This document shows, one piece after another, positions 18,700 through 31,098 of a stretch of DNA of 34,061 nt. Location: positions 1-34,061 of the forward strand of contig CABZHO010000008.1 of assembly GCA_902525595.1 (NCBI GenBank), read 5' to 3'. The translations under genes were made by a program, and so were the position numbers. The notes under the pieces are model-generated. The model saw nothing but the letters and a program-made list of their open reading frames with translations, was not told the origin of the DNA and did no database searches. This DNA is from an uncultured Pelagibacteraceae bacterium. Its GTDB lineage: Bacteria > Pseudomonadota > Alphaproteobacteria > Pelagibacterales > AG-422-B15. Position 1 is the first letter of the stretch, and each line of letters starts with the position of its first letter.

Positions 18700-20613
18700 A
18701 TGATGAATTTAAGAAATTTAGCACTTTGGGTTTTTATTGCACTTATTGTATTCGGGCTTTTTAACCTCTTTAGCAATACCAGTACTGAAAGAAATAATAT
18801 TGATCTTTCATACTCTCAATTTCTTGATGAAGTTGAAAATGGATCTGTTAAAGATGTAGTTATCAGGGGCAATAATATAAATGGCTCATTTGACGATGGA
18901 AGAGCGTTTAAAACATATGCTGCAAATGATCCAACTTTAGTTGATAGATTAAATGAGCGTGGTGTAAATATTTCTGCTGCTCCACTTGATGATGGATATC
19001 CTTCATTACTTGGGGTTTTAATTTCTTGGTTTCCAATGCTTTTACTTATTGGTGTATGGATTTTCTTCATGAGACAAATGCAAGGTGGCCGAGGTGGTGC
19101 AATGGGTTTTGGTAGATCAAAAGCAAAACTATTAACTGAGAATAAAAATAAAGTTACATTTAATGATGTTGCTGGAATTGACGAGGCAAAAGAAGAGTTG
19201 GTTGAAATTGTTGAGTTTTTGAGAGATCCAAGAAAATTTCAAAAGTTAGGAGGTAGAATACCTAAGGGCGCTCTATTGATTGGACCTCCTGGAACAGGTA
19301 AAACTCTATTAGCGAGAGCAGTTGCAGGAGAAGCAGGGGTCCCGTTTTTCACGATATCGGGCTCTGATTTTGTTGAGATGTTTGTAGGTGTAGGCGCGTC
19401 AAGGGTTAGAGACATGTTTGAGCAAGGCAGAAGAAATGCCCCCTGTATTATTTTTATTGATGAGATTGATGCAGTCGGAAGAAGTAGAGGAGCTGGTTTA
19501 GGCGGAGGAAATGACGAGCGTGAACAGACGTTAAATCAAATACTTGTTGAAATGGATGGCTTCGATACACAAGAAGGTATCATCCTCGTCGCAGCAACTA
19601 ATAGACCGGACGTACTAGATCCCGCATTACTTAGACCAGGACGTTTTGATAGACAGGTTGTTGTGCCTAATCCAGATATACTGGGTAGAGAAGCAATACT
19701 TAAGGTGCACATCAAAAAAATATCTGTAGCCCCAGATGTTGATATTAGAACAATTGCAAGAGGAACTCCTGGATTTTCTGGTGCAGATCTAGCTAACATT
19801 GTTAATGAGTCAGCATTACTTGCTGCTAGAAAAAATAAAAAGATTGTCACAATGATAGATTTTGAGGAAGCTAAAGACAAGGTTATGATGGGATCTGAGA
19901 GAAGATCTCTTGTTATGAGTCAAGAGGAAAAAGAGCTAACCGCCTATCATGAGGGTGGTCACGCAATTGTGGCTCTTAATCAATCTGCTTCTGACCCAAT
20001 TCATAAAGCTACAGTCATTCCTCGTGGAAGAGCACTTGGCATGGTAATGCGCTTACCTGAGAGAGACCAACTTTCTCTACCAAGAGAAAAAATGTTAGCA
20101 GATATTACAGTTGCAATGGGTGGAAGAGTAGCTGAAGAAATTATTTTTGGAGACAAAAAAGTTACATCTGGTGCCTCATCTGATATTGAAATGGCAACTA
20201 AAATGGCTCGTAATATGGTTACAAAGTTTGGCATGAGTGAAAAACTTGGGCCGCTTCAATACGGTGAAAACGAAGAAGAAGTATTTCTAGGAAGATCCGT
20301 TCAAAAACATCAAAATGTTTCAGAAGAAACAGCTAAATTAATCGACTCTGAAATCAGAAAGATTGTTGATAGTTGTTATGATCTCGCAAAGAAAATATTA
20401 AACGATAAAATAAATGACCTTCATACTTTAGCAAAAGGTCTTATAGAATACGAAACGCTTAATGGTGACGAGATTAATGCTTTGTTAAAAGATGGCAAAA
20501 TAGACCGTTCAAATCCTGAAGAGGAAATAAGTAATGCAGGCCCATCGGTTCCAAAAAGTGGAAAATCGTCTTCTGCAACGCCAAGTTTTAAGCCTAAACC
20601 ACAAGCAACATAA
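18700..20613 (+). CDS. ftsH: ATP-dependent zinc metalloprotease FtsH
   Basis: Two TM segments, [36 protein letters not shown] zinc site, [18 protein letters not shown]. Confidence 0.97.
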   Translation: MMNLRNLALWVFIALIVFGLFNLFSNTSTERNNIDLSYSQFLDEVENGSVKDVVIRGNNINGSFDDGRAFKTYAANDPTLVDRLNERGVNISAAPLDDGYPSLLGVLISWFPMLLLIGVWIFFMRQMQGGRGGAMGFGRSKAKLLTENKNKVTFNDVAGIDEAKEELVEIVEFLRDPRKFQKLGGRIPKGALLIGPPGTGKTLLARAVAGEAGVPFFTISGSDFVEMFVGVGASRVRDMFEQGRRNAPCIIFIDEIDAVGRSRGAGLGGGNDEREQTLNQILVEMDGFDTQEGIILVAATNRPDVLDPALLRPGRFDRQVVVPNPDILGREAILKVHIKKISVAPDVDIRTIARGTPGFSGADLANIVNESALLAARKNKKIVTMIDFEEAKDKVMMGSERRSLVMSQEEKELTAYHEGGHAIVALNQSASDPIHKATVIPRGRALGMVMRLPERDQLSLPREKMLADITVAMGGRVAEEIIFGDKKVTSGASSDIEMATKMARNMVTKFGMSEKLGPLQYGENEEEVFLGRSVQKHQNVSEETAKLIDSEIRKIVDSCYDLAKKILNDKINDLHTLAKGLIEYETLNGDEINALLKDGKIDRSNPEEEISNAGPSVPKSGKSSSATPSFKPKPQAT

Positions 20614-20622
20614 ACATACCAT

Positions 20623-21681
20623 TTGATGTTAATGCAACGTAATTCGCATAGATATTACGTACGCCCAATCTTCAGCAAAATAAAAAAGAAAAACACACTT
20701 TTCCTTGGATCCTCAAAATTATTTTTCAATGAAGTTGAACTCATTCACAGAAGTAAAGACAAAATTCATAGAAAATTTTTGATGCTCGAAGAGGTCGAAA
20801 ATCAGCCAACGCACATTAAAAAAATTATAAATGAACAAATTAAAAATATAACGAGCAAAAGACAAAAAATTGGGAAGTTACGTCTAGATAGACCGGTCGT
20901 AATGGGCATACTCAACATTACTCCAGACAGTTTTTTCGATGGGGGAAAATATTTATCAATATCCAAGGCAATTGATCAAACTAAAATACTTATTAAAGAA
21001 GGAGCTGATATTATTGATCTTGGAGGTGAGTCTACTCGACCAGGGTCAAAGAAGATAAGTATTAGAGAAGAAATCAAAAGAGTTGTACCAGTCATTTCAC
21101 AAATAAGAAAACTACAAAAGAAAGTTTTTTTATCAATCGATACCAGAAAATCAGCGGTCATGAAAGAAGCACTAAAGTACAAAATAAATCTCGTAAATGA
21201 TGTTTCAGGACTTAGATTCGATAAACAATCCATCAAATTTTTAAGTACAAATAAAGTTCCGTTTATATTAATGCATTCCATTTCGACTCCTGAAAAGATG
21301 CAAAATGAAATAAACTATTCTGATGTTGTTTTGGACGTATATGACTTTTTCCAAAAACAAATTCAATTATGCGAGAAATTCAATATTTCCAAAAATCGTA
21401 TTATAATTGATCCCGGTATTGGCTTTGGTAAAACTTTGCAACAAAATTTGAAACTAATTAAAAATATTAGTTTATTCCATTCTCTGGGGCTTCCAGTTTT
21501 ATTAGGTAGTTCGAGGAAAAGTTTCATTGGTAAGATTGAAAAAAATGAATTATATCAAGATCGATTGGGAGGATCAATTGCTACAGTTCTCTACGCATTA
21601 GCAGAGGGGGTGCAAATCTTTCGGGTGCATGATGTGTACGCAACTAAACAAGCAATTAAAATATTTTCTAGCATAAAATGA
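20623..21681 (+). CDS. folP: Dihydropteroate synthase
   Basis: RPVVMGILNITPDSFFDGGKY, DLGGESTRPGSKKIS, LSIDTRKSAVMKEAL, NDVSGLRFD, IIDPGIGFGKTLQQN, LGSSRKSFIG. About 85-aa N-terminal extension; exact start uncertain. Confidence 0.95.
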   Translation: MMLMQRNSHRYYVRPIFSKIKKKNTLFLGSSKLFFNEVELIHRSKDKIHRKFLMLEEVENQPTHIKKIINEQIKNITSKRQKIGKLRLDRPVVMGILNITPDSFFDGGKYLSISKAIDQTKILIKEGADIIDLGGESTRPGSKKISIREEIKRVVPVISQIRKLQKKVFLSIDTRKSAVMKEALKYKINLVNDVSGLRFDKQSIKFLSTNKVPFILMHSISTPEKMQNEINYSDVVLDVYDFFQKQIQLCEKFNISKNRIIIDPGIGFGKTLQQNLKLIKNISLFHSLGLPVLLGSSRKSFIGKIEKNELYQDRLGGSIATVLYALAEGVQIFRVHDVYATKQAIKIFSSIK

Positions 21682-23009
21682 AAAATTATTTTGGAACAGA
21701 CGGAGTAAGAGCAAATTCAAATAGTAAAAAGCTAAATGGTATCACTCTTATGAAGCTAGGAATGGCGCTAGGTAAACATTTTACTGTTGGTGGACATCGA
21801 CACAAAGTTGTTATAGGCAAAGATACTCGTCTCTCAGGTTATATGATTGAACAGGCACTCACTTCAGGCTTATTATCAATGGGTATGGATGTTTTTCTTT
21901 TTGGTCCCATTCCAACACCAGCAGTAGCAATATTAACAAAATCAATGAGAGCAGATCTAGGTATTATGATAACCGCATCTCATAACCAATATAAAGATAA
22001 TGGAATAAAAATATTTGATAAAGATGGCAATAAACTCTCAGATGAAACAGAAATTCAGATTGAAAATCTTATGGATACCGATTTACAAAAATTACTTGTA
22101 AATCCTGCTGACATTGGAAGAGCAAAAAGACTTGAAGATGCCAATGGTCGATACATCGAGTATTTAAAATCAACTTTCCCAAAATCTCAGAGATTAGACG
22201 GACTTAAAATTGTAATAGATTGCGCTAATGGAGCTTCATATATATCTGCGCCTCTTATTTTATGGGAGCTTGGAGCTGAAGTTATACCAATAGCCAACGA
22301 ACCTAATGGTACTAATATAAATCAAGAATGTGGATCAACTAATACCGGATTACTCGCTAAAAAAGTATTAGAAGAAAAAGCTGATATTGGAATTGCTTTA
22401 GATGGAGATGGGGATCGACTCGCAATTATCGATGAAAATGGCAATTTAGTAAACGGTGATCAAATTATTGCTATGTTGGCGATAGAAATGTCAAAAAATA
22501 AAAATCTAAAAAGTAATAAAGTAGTCAGTACTTCAATGGCGAATATGGGCTTAGAAAGTTATTTGAATAATTATGATATTCAATTAATTAGAACAAAAGT
22601 AGGTGATCGTTACGTTAAAGAGAAAATGATTTCTGAAAATTTAAATTTAGGGGGAGAACAATCAGGCCATATTATAATGCGAGACTTCTCATCAGCAGGA
22701 GATGGTATTGTTGTTGCTCTTCAAGTCCTATCAATTCTTATTAGAGTACAAAAAAAAGCGAGTGAATGCTTCAAACTATTTAATCCTCATCCTCAAAATT
22801 TAATAAATTTTCCTGTAGAAAATAAAAATATTTTGAATCACGAAGATACAAAGGTATTTATTAAATCTTGTGAGGAAAAAGTTTCAAAAGATGGAAGAAT
22901 CATTGTTAGAATGTCAGGTACTGAACCACTTTTAAGGATAATGATCGAGAGTAGAAGTCAACAAACTATTGATGAGCTAACCGAAAGTGTAACAAGGTAT
23001 TTTTCATAA
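21678..23009 (+). CDS. glmM: Phosphoglucosamine mutase
   Basis: MKNYFGTDGVRAN, GIMITASHNQYKDNGIKIF, ALDGDGDRL, GGEQSGHII, VRMSGTEPLLRIMIE. Confidence 0.97.
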   Translation: MKNYFGTDGVRANSNSKKLNGITLMKLGMALGKHFTVGGHRHKVVIGKDTRLSGYMIEQALTSGLLSMGMDVFLFGPIPTPAVAILTKSMRADLGIMITASHNQYKDNGIKIFDKDGNKLSDETEIQIENLMDTDLQKLLVNPADIGRAKRLEDANGRYIEYLKSTFPKSQRLDGLKIVIDCANGASYISAPLILWELGAEVIPIANEPNGTNINQECGSTNTGLLAKKVLEEKADIGIALDGDGDRLAIIDENGNLVNGDQIIAMLAIEMSKNKNLKSNKVVSTSMANMGLESYLNNYDIQLIRTKVGDRYVKEKMISENLNLGGEQSGHIIMRDFSSAGDGIVVALQVLSILIRVQKKASECFKLFNPHPQNLINFPVENKNILNHEDTKVFIKSCEEKVSKDGRIIVRMSGTEPLLRIMIESRSQQTIDELTESVTRYFS

Positions 23010-23014
23010 TATAA

Positions 23015-25194
<2,180 letters not shown>

Positions 25195-25231
25195 GTTTAA
25201 GATATGGTTATATTTTCCTAAAAATCAATGA

Positions 25232-26203
25232 TCAGCTTTTAATTGAATTTATTAAATTGCTCAAGTAATCAGGCATAACTGATTGAAAATGAACAATTTT
25301 TTCTTTTTTAGGATGAATAAACCCTAAGGACTGTGCGTGAAGAGCTTGGCCAGGTAAATTTTTTACAGCTAACAACGTATTATCTGAGAGTAACTTTAAC
25401 TTACCCTGAGGTGATCGGCCATAAGTCTTATCACCAATTAATGGATTTCCCTTCTCTGATAAGTGAACTCTTATTTGATGAGTTCTTCCAGTTTCTAATC
25501 GACATTCCAATACAGTAGCTAAATTTACATTTTTTTTACTCTTAAGAATCTCCAATGTTTTATAATGAGTAACAGCTGTTTTGCCTTTACTCATAGAACT
25601 CATCATTTTTGTTCTATTTTTATTACTCCTAGTTAATAATGTTTTAATTTTCCCATTTGGTGGCGATAAAACATTCCAACAAATAGCAATATAAACTCTG
25701 TCAATGTTATGGGCAGCAAATTGATCAGATAAATGTTTATGAGTAAAATCATTTTTGGCAACCACAACTAGCCCACTTGTATCTTTATCAATTCGATGCA
25801 CAATCCCAGGTCTTTGAGAATCTCCTACAAACTTCAAATCCGCACCACAGTGCTCTATTAGTGCGTTTACAATTGTACCTGTTTTATTTCCAGCACCTGG
25901 GTGCATCACAATTCCTGTTGGCTTATTGATTACAATTAGATCTTTATCCTCATATACAATATTCAATTTAATATTTTCACCAGCGATATTTAATTTCTCA
26001 CTTATCTTTGCTTTTAATGTAATTATATCGCCGAGAGTAATTTTATAATCAGGATCAACAATCTTGTTATTCACTTTAACATTTGAGGATTTGATTAACT
26101 GTATTATTTTTGATCTACTGAATTGTTGTAGATTAGCACTGATGTATTTATCTAGCCTTTGACCTTCATTTTTCTTCTGGTTGACTTTAACTTGATAGAA
26201 CAT
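25232..26203 (-). CDS. rluD: 23S rRNA pseudouridine synthase, RluD family
   Basis: S4 domain, GIVHRIDKDTSGLVVVAKND, LETGRTHQIRVHLSEKGNPLIGDKTYG, QALHAQSLGFIHP. ATG at 26203 preferred over 26224. Confidence 0.93.
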   Translation of the reverse strand: MFYQVKVNQKKNEGQRLDKYISANLQQFSRSKIIQLIKSSNVKVNNKIVDPDYKITLGDIITLKAKISEKLNIAGENIKLNIVYEDKDLIVINKPTGIVMHPGAGNKTGTIVNALIEHCGADLKFVGDSQRPGIVHRIDKDTSGLVVVAKNDFTHKHLSDQFAAHNIDRVYIAICWNVLSPPNGKIKTLLTRSNKNRTKMMSSMSKGKTAVTHYKTLEILKSKKNVNLATVLECRLETGRTHQIRVHLSEKGNPLIGDKTYGRSPQGKLKLLSDNTLLAVKNLPGQALHAQSLGFIHPKKEKIVHFQSVMPDYLSNLINSIKS

Positions 26204-26215
26204 TATGACTAAGCA

Positions 26216-26503
26216 ATGTATCAAAAAATAATGCTTTTCGTTGTAATATTTTTAGGAATTCTCATTCTTATTGGTACCACAATTGTAATTACTACTATAA
26301 TTGAAAGATCATACAAGGTAGATTTTTTTAAATCCTCGAGCAGTGCAATAGATAATACAAACTCTATAAAAAAATGTGATCTTTTAGAGGAAAAAACAAG
26401 AGTTATCTCTTTAAGTGAGGATAAACTAGCAGTTATTTGTGATGATCGTATCGAAATTATCAACTTATCTAATGATCAAATTGAAAAAGTCGTTAATTAC
26501 TGA
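26216..26503 (+). CDS. Small single-pass membrane protein (possibly DUF6476 family)
   Basis: One strong N-terminal TM helix (IMLFVVIFLGILILIGTTIVITTII) and a short soluble C-terminus; divergent from rluD. Family call is tentative and rests on position. Confidence 0.6.
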   Translation: MYQKIMLFVVIFLGILILIGTTIVITTIIERSYKVDFFKSSSSAIDNTNSIKKCDLLEEKTRVISLSEDKLAVICDDRIEIINLSNDQIEKVVNY

Positions 26504-28134
26504 GTTGCTCTATAAAAATCAATTTCTTCAGCAGCTTTAAGTTCTTTTCTGAGTATTAAATCTGAAGCTTTTTCTGCTATCATAACAGTTGTTGCATTTA
26601 AATTGCCTGTAATAATGTTTGGCATAATAGAGGCATCAACTACTCTTAAATTATCAATTCCATAAACTTTTAATTCTTCATCCACTACTGATAATTCATC
26701 TTTTCCCATTTTGCATGTGCAGGATGGATGATAAGCTGTATCACCTTTACTTTTAATAAATTCATTTAAATCACTATCAGATTTTGAACTAAGGCCCGGA
26801 TTTATTTCTCCGCCCCTATATTCATCAAATGCTTTTTGATGAAAAATATCTCTAGCAATTTTTATGCCATCTCTCATTTCTTTTAAGTCATGCTCAGTTT
26901 GCATATAATTGAATTTTATCATAGGGGGGGCTAATGGATTTTTTGATTTTAATTTAATATGACCTCTACTTGTAGGCCTCATGGGTCCAACATGAGCTTG
27001 AAATGAATGTGCATTAGGAGACTTTCTTCCATGGTCTAGAACTAGTGATGGAAAAAAATGGTATTGAACATTTGGATAGTCAACCATTTCGTTACTTCGA
27101 ATAAAACCACCAGTTTCTAAATTTGAATAAGCTGCTACACCTGATTTGTTAACAAACCATTCCAATCCAATCATCGCCATTTTGAGAGGATTATAGGAAG
27201 TATATAAAGTTACTGGCTTTGTACATTCATACTGTAAATAAGTTTCTAAATGATCTTGTAGATTTTCGCCTACTCCTTTTGAATTATAATGAACAGGAAT
27301 ATCTAATTCTTTAAGATGATCTGCGGAACCAACTCCTGAAAGCATCAAAAGCTGTGGAGAGTTTATTGCTCCAGCTGATAATATGACTTCATTTTCTGCA
27401 TAAACTTCTTCTTTTCTCTTTCCTTGACTATATTCAACACCAACAGCTTTATTATTTTCGATCATGATTTTATGCACAACTGTTTTAGTGATCACTTTTA
27501 GATTTTTTCTTTTAATAATTGGATGGAGATAAGTGACACTTGTGCTTTGTCTCTTTCCTCCAAAAATGGTTGTATCCATCAAGCCAAAACCTTCTTGCTT
27601 ATAACCATTCATATCATTATTAATTTCGTATCCAGCCTGCTCAGCAGCTTCAAGATAAACCTTGCTGAGAACGTTGCCCTCCGAAGATCTTGATAACTTT
27701 AGCGGTCCATTATCACTCCTATATTTTGAGTCTAAACCTGAAATAGACTCTGATTTCTTAAAGTAAGGAAGCACATTGTTATAATTCCAAGATTTCAAAT
27801 CTTTTTGAGCCCAATTTTCAAAATCCATAGCATTTCCTCTTACATGAACCATTCCATTATGTGAGGAGCTTCCTCCAAGCATTTTACCTCTTGGACAAAA
27901 CATACGTCGATTGTTCATGTATGGCTCTGGATCCGTTTCGTAGAGATAATTGTATTTTGGATCATGCATTGTATACAATAATGCTGCAGGCATAGAAGTT
28001 TTCCATGTTTTATCCGATGGACCAGCTTCTATTAACAGAACATTTATATCTGGGTTTACTGAAAGTCTGTTAGCAAGTACACATCCTGCACTACCAGCAC
28101 CAATGATAATGTAATTAAAGGAACTAACTTGCAT
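26497..28134 (-). CDS. GMC-family oxidoreductase, choline dehydrogenase (BetA)-like
   Basis: FNYIIIGAGSAGCVLANRLS, GKMLGGSSSHNGMVHVRGNAMDFENW, GAINSPQLLMLSGVG, FQAHVGPMRPTSRG, ACDxSIMPNIITGNLNATTVMIAEKASDLI-type C-terminus. ATG at 28134 preferred over 28149. Confidence 0.9.
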   Translation of the reverse strand: MQVSSFNYIIIGAGSAGCVLANRLSVNPDINVLLIEAGPSDKTWKTSMPAALLYTMHDPKYNYLYETDPEPYMNNRRMFCPRGKMLGGSSSHNGMVHVRGNAMDFENWAQKDLKSWNYNNVLPYFKKSESISGLDSKYRSDNGPLKLSRSSEGNVLSKVYLEAAEQAGYEINNDMNGYKQEGFGLMDTTIFGGKRQSTSVTYLHPIIKRKNLKVITKTVVHKIMIENNKAVGVEYSQGKRKEEVYAENEVILSAGAINSPQLLMLSGVGSADHLKELDIPVHYNSKGVGENLQDHLETYLQYECTKPVTLYTSYNPLKMAMIGLEWFVNKSGVAAYSNLETGGFIRSNEMVDYPNVQYHFFPSLVLDHGRKSPNAHSFQAHVGPMRPTSRGHIKLKSKNPLAPPMIKFNYMQTEHDLKEMRDGIKIARDIFHQKAFDEYRGGEINPGLSSKSDSDLNEFIKSKGDTAYHPSCTCKMGKDELSVVDEELKVYGIDNLRVVDASIMPNIITGNLNATTVMIAEKASDLILRKELKAAEEIDFYRATQ

Positions 28135-28178
28135 AAGTAATTTTACCAAAGATTATAATTATAGTACAACATAAGATA

Positions 28179-29066
28179 ATGTTAAAAAAATTAAACCCAA
28201 ATTATGCAATAGTTCTCTCTACTTTGTTGTGGGGTACTTGGTGGTATCCATTACGATTACTAAATGAGTATGCAAATAATAATGCTGTACCATTGACACT
28301 TAGTTTCATTGTCGCAGGTATATTTTTACTATTCTTTTCGTATAAAAATATTCATATTCTTAGTAATCGAAATTTGATACTCACAATAATTGCTGCAACT
28401 GCAGGAGCTGCTGCTATGTGTCTTTATAACGAAGGTCTACTCAGAGGAAATGTTGCACGTGTATTAATTTTTTTTTATTTAACCGCAGTCTGGAGTACGC
28501 TGATTGAAATTATTTTTCTGAGAGCTTCATTAAATATTTACCGGTTTTTTTCAATTTCTTCTGGTTTTATTGGCCTATTTATAATCACAGGACTTGATCA
28601 AGGAAACTTTATGCCAAGCTCACTAGCAGATTTATTTGGTATTGTGTCAGGTTTGCTTTGGTCAATATGTGCAACGTTAATCAGAATAAATGAAGAACTT
28701 GATGTGAATTTTGGAACTTCAGTTTTTATTTTAATGGGTGGACTTTTTGTAGTCCTAGCAACATTTTTGCCAGATGGACAAATACTGTCTGGCTTTAATT
28801 TTGATGTTTTAAAAAATACTTTACTTATAGTCCTTATTTTCTCATTTATTTGGCTACTGCCAGGATATTGGCTTATTACTTATGGTCAAGATCAAGTTGA
28901 TCCTGGAAGAGCGGGTATACTATTAATGTTTGAAGTTGTAATTGGTGTTATCTCTGCATATCTTCTTGCTAACGAAATAATTAGTTTTAGAGAATTTATA
29001 GGCGCGATTTTTGTAATGAGTGCGCCATTAATTGAAATTTACTCCAGTAAACCTGCTCAGACATAG
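28179..29066 (+). CDS. EamA/DMT-superfamily transporter
   Basis: About ten hydrophobic segments in two halves; internal EamA-like pattern (AVWSTLIEIIFLRASLNIYRFFSISSGFIGLFIITG; GRAGILLMFEVVIGVISAYLLANEIISFREFIGAIFVMSAPLIE). Confidence 0.8.
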   Translation: MLKKLNPNYAIVLSTLLWGTWWYPLRLLNEYANNNAVPLTLSFIVAGIFLLFFSYKNIHILSNRNLILTIIAATAGAAAMCLYNEGLLRGNVARVLIFFYLTAVWSTLIEIIFLRASLNIYRFFSISSGFIGLFIITGLDQGNFMPSSLADLFGIVSGLLWSICATLIRINEELDVNFGTSVFILMGGLFVVLATFLPDGQILSGFNFDVLKNTLLIVLIFSFIWLLPGYWLITYGQDQVDPGRAGILLMFEVVIGVISAYLLANEIISFREFIGAIFVMSAPLIEIYSSKPAQT

Positions 29067-29161
29067 ACAATACGCTTAAAAATTTATTATTTTTTTTGCT
29101 AGAACCATTCATATATATATGTTTCAATAATCATGAATTATAAAATTTGGGAGAATAATTA

Positions 29162-30157
29162 ATGAAATATTTAAATAAAATTCTTATTTCAGCTGTTTTT
29201 GTATTTAGTTTTGGGTCATTTACGACTTCGGCTAATGCGTGTGGTACTATCACAGTTGCTGAAATGAACTGGGCATCTGCTGAAATGTTTGCTCATGTAG
29301 ACAAAATGATACTTGAAAATGGCTATGGTTGTGATGTGGAGCTTGTTCCAGGTGATACTATGCCAACAGCTACGTCGATGATGGAAAAAGGGGAGCCAGA
29401 TGTTGCGCCTGAATTATGGATTAATGCTGTCAGAGTTGCACTTGATGCTGCGACTAGTGAAGGAAGATTGCATTACGCAGCTGAAGTTCTATCCGATACT
29501 GGAGAAGAAGGCTGGTGGATACCTCAATATATGGCTGATGCTAATCCTGATATTCAAACCGTATATGATGTGCTAGATCGACCTGATTTATTTCCTCATC
29601 CAGAAGGTGGCAATGGTGCAATTTATACTTGTCCATCAGGCTGGAACTGTCAGATAAGTACCGGTAATTTGTTTAATGCATACGGAATGGAAGCTAAAGG
29701 ATTCAGACTTGTAGATCCAGGTTCTGGTGGTGCACTAGCTGGTGCAATAGCTGCAGCATATAACAAAGGTGAAGGTTGGCTTGGATACTATTGGGCCCCA
29801 ACGGCGGTTCTTGGTAAATACCCAATGAAAAAACTTAGCTTCGGCGTTCCTCACAGTAAAGAAGAATGGGATACTTGTACATCTCAAGCGGAATGTGCAA
29901 ACCCTCAGCCAAACGCGTGGGTTGTATCTGAGGTTTATACAGTTGTTACTGACAACTTTAAAAATGAATCCGCTACAGGTATGGAATATATCTCCAAAAG
30001 AGCACTTCCAAATTCAACTGTAAATTCTTTACTTGCTTGGAAAGATGATAATCAAGCAACTGGTGAAGATACTGCAATTTACTTCTTAGAAAATTACACT
30101 GAATGGCATAACTGGGTTGACAGTGATGCACGTTCAAAAGTAGAAGCAGCGTTATAA
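29162..30157 (+). CDS. ABC transporter substrate-binding protein, ProX/OpuAC family (betaine / carnitine / TMAO-type quaternary amine)
   Basis: Signal peptide, ITVAEMNWASAEMFAHVDKMILE, EPDVAPELWINAV, EGWLGYYWAPTAVLGKYPMKKL; multiple Trp consistent with a quaternary-amine cage. Confidence 0.85.
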   Translation: MKYLNKILISAVFVFSFGSFTTSANACGTITVAEMNWASAEMFAHVDKMILENGYGCDVELVPGDTMPTATSMMEKGEPDVAPELWINAVRVALDAATSEGRLHYAAEVLSDTGEEGWWIPQYMADANPDIQTVYDVLDRPDLFPHPEGGNGAIYTCPSGWNCQISTGNLFNAYGMEAKGFRLVDPGSGGALAGAIAAAYNKGEGWLGYYWAPTAVLGKYPMKKLSFGVPHSKEEWDTCTSQAECANPQPNAWVVSEVYTVVTDNFKNESATGMEYISKRALPNSTVNSLLAWKDDNQATGEDTAIYFLENYTEWHNWVDSDARSKVEAAL

Positions 30158-30169
30158 AAAAAATAATAT

Positions 30170-30192
30170 TGCGGGCTAATTATTAGCCCGCA
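30170..30192 (+). other. Stable intergenic stem-loop between substrate-binding protein and permease genes
   Basis: GCGGGCTAA-TTA-TTAGCCCGC, perfect 9-bp stem (10 with the flanking T-A); no T-tract follows. Confidence 0.75.
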
Positions 30193-30201
30193 TTATATTC
30201 A

Positions 30202-31098
30202 ATGAATTTATCAGAATTATTAATTACTTTTCCTGAAATGAGTAAGGAAAGTCTTCGGATGTTTAGGAAATCCGTAGATGGAGCTTATAGGAATTTCTCG
30301 AGGGAATACGGTGATGCAATTGAGGCGGTATTTGATCCCGTGCTATATTTTTTAGTATGGTTTGAAAAACTACTACAAAGCTCACCTTGGCCAATAGTAA
30401 TTCTAGTTATTCTTATTTTAGTTTATTTAGGCAGTCGAAGTATTTATTTAACAATTGGATCATTATTCGCTTTACTCCTCATTGGTTACTTTGGAATGTG
30501 GGAAGATACAATGTCCACAGTTAGTATTATCGGAGTATGCACATTTATGTCAATCGGTCTAGGAATACCAATAGGCATTGCGATGTCAAACTCGGACCGA
30601 GCTAGAGCGACAATAACACCCATACTTGACGTGATGCAAACCATGCCTTCATTTGTTTATTTGATACCGGTTGTTATGCTTTTGGGAATAGGAAAAATCC
30701 CAGGTTTACTTGCAGTAATTATTTATGCTATTCCTCCCATTATAAGATTAACTGATCTAGGAATTCGAGAAGTTGATAAAGAAGTCCTCGAAGCAGCCGA
30801 TGCATTTGGAGCTAATAAAAGACAAAAATTGTTTAGAGTTCAATTGCCACTGGCACTACCAACTATTTTTGCAGGCATAAACCAGACAATAATGATGGCA
30901 TTAGCAATGGTTGTTATAGCTTCAATGATTGGCGTAAAAGGACTTGGCCAGCCAGTATTGAAGGCAATTACTAATCAATATTTTACCATGGGTTTACTAA
31001 ATGGACTTGCAATTGTTGCGTTAGCAATAATATTTGATCGTGTTTCCCAATCATTTGGAAAGCGGTTACAACAACATAGGTCTGGCTCACGTGATTAG
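30202..31098 (+). CDS. ABC transporter permease, ProW/OpuAB family
   Basis: Binding-protein-dependent permease signature EAADAFGANKRQKLFRVQLPLALPTIFAGINQTIMMALAMVVIASMIG. Confidence 0.92.
   Translation: MNLSELLITFPEMSKESLRMFRKSVDGAYRNFSREYGDAIEAVFDPVLYFLVWFEKLLQSSPWPIVILVILILVYLGSRSIYLTIGSLFALLLIGYFGMWEDTMSTVSIIGVCTFMSIGLGIPIGIAMSNSDRARATITPILDVMQTMPSFVYLIPVVMLLGIGKIPGLLAVIIYAIPPIIRLTDLGIREVDKEVLEAADAFGANKRQKLFRVQLPLALPTIFAGINQTIMMALAMVVIASMIGVKGLGQPVLKAITNQYFTMGLLNGLAIVALAIIFDRVSQSFGKRLQQHRSGSRD

Noticed and set aside
19536-19880. Minus-strand 114-aa ORF opposite ftsH (and similar antisense ORFs at 18816-19070, 20001-20234, 20976-21281, 6262-6525, 6913-7164)
   Set aside because: Entirely antisense to strongly conserved genes and without recognisable domains; expected shadow ORFs.
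20623-20880. Long N-terminal extension of folP as a possible novel fused domain
   Set aside because: Dihydropteroate synthases in alphaproteobacteria often carry a divergent N-terminal extension; no distinctive motif seen and the start codon is uncertain.
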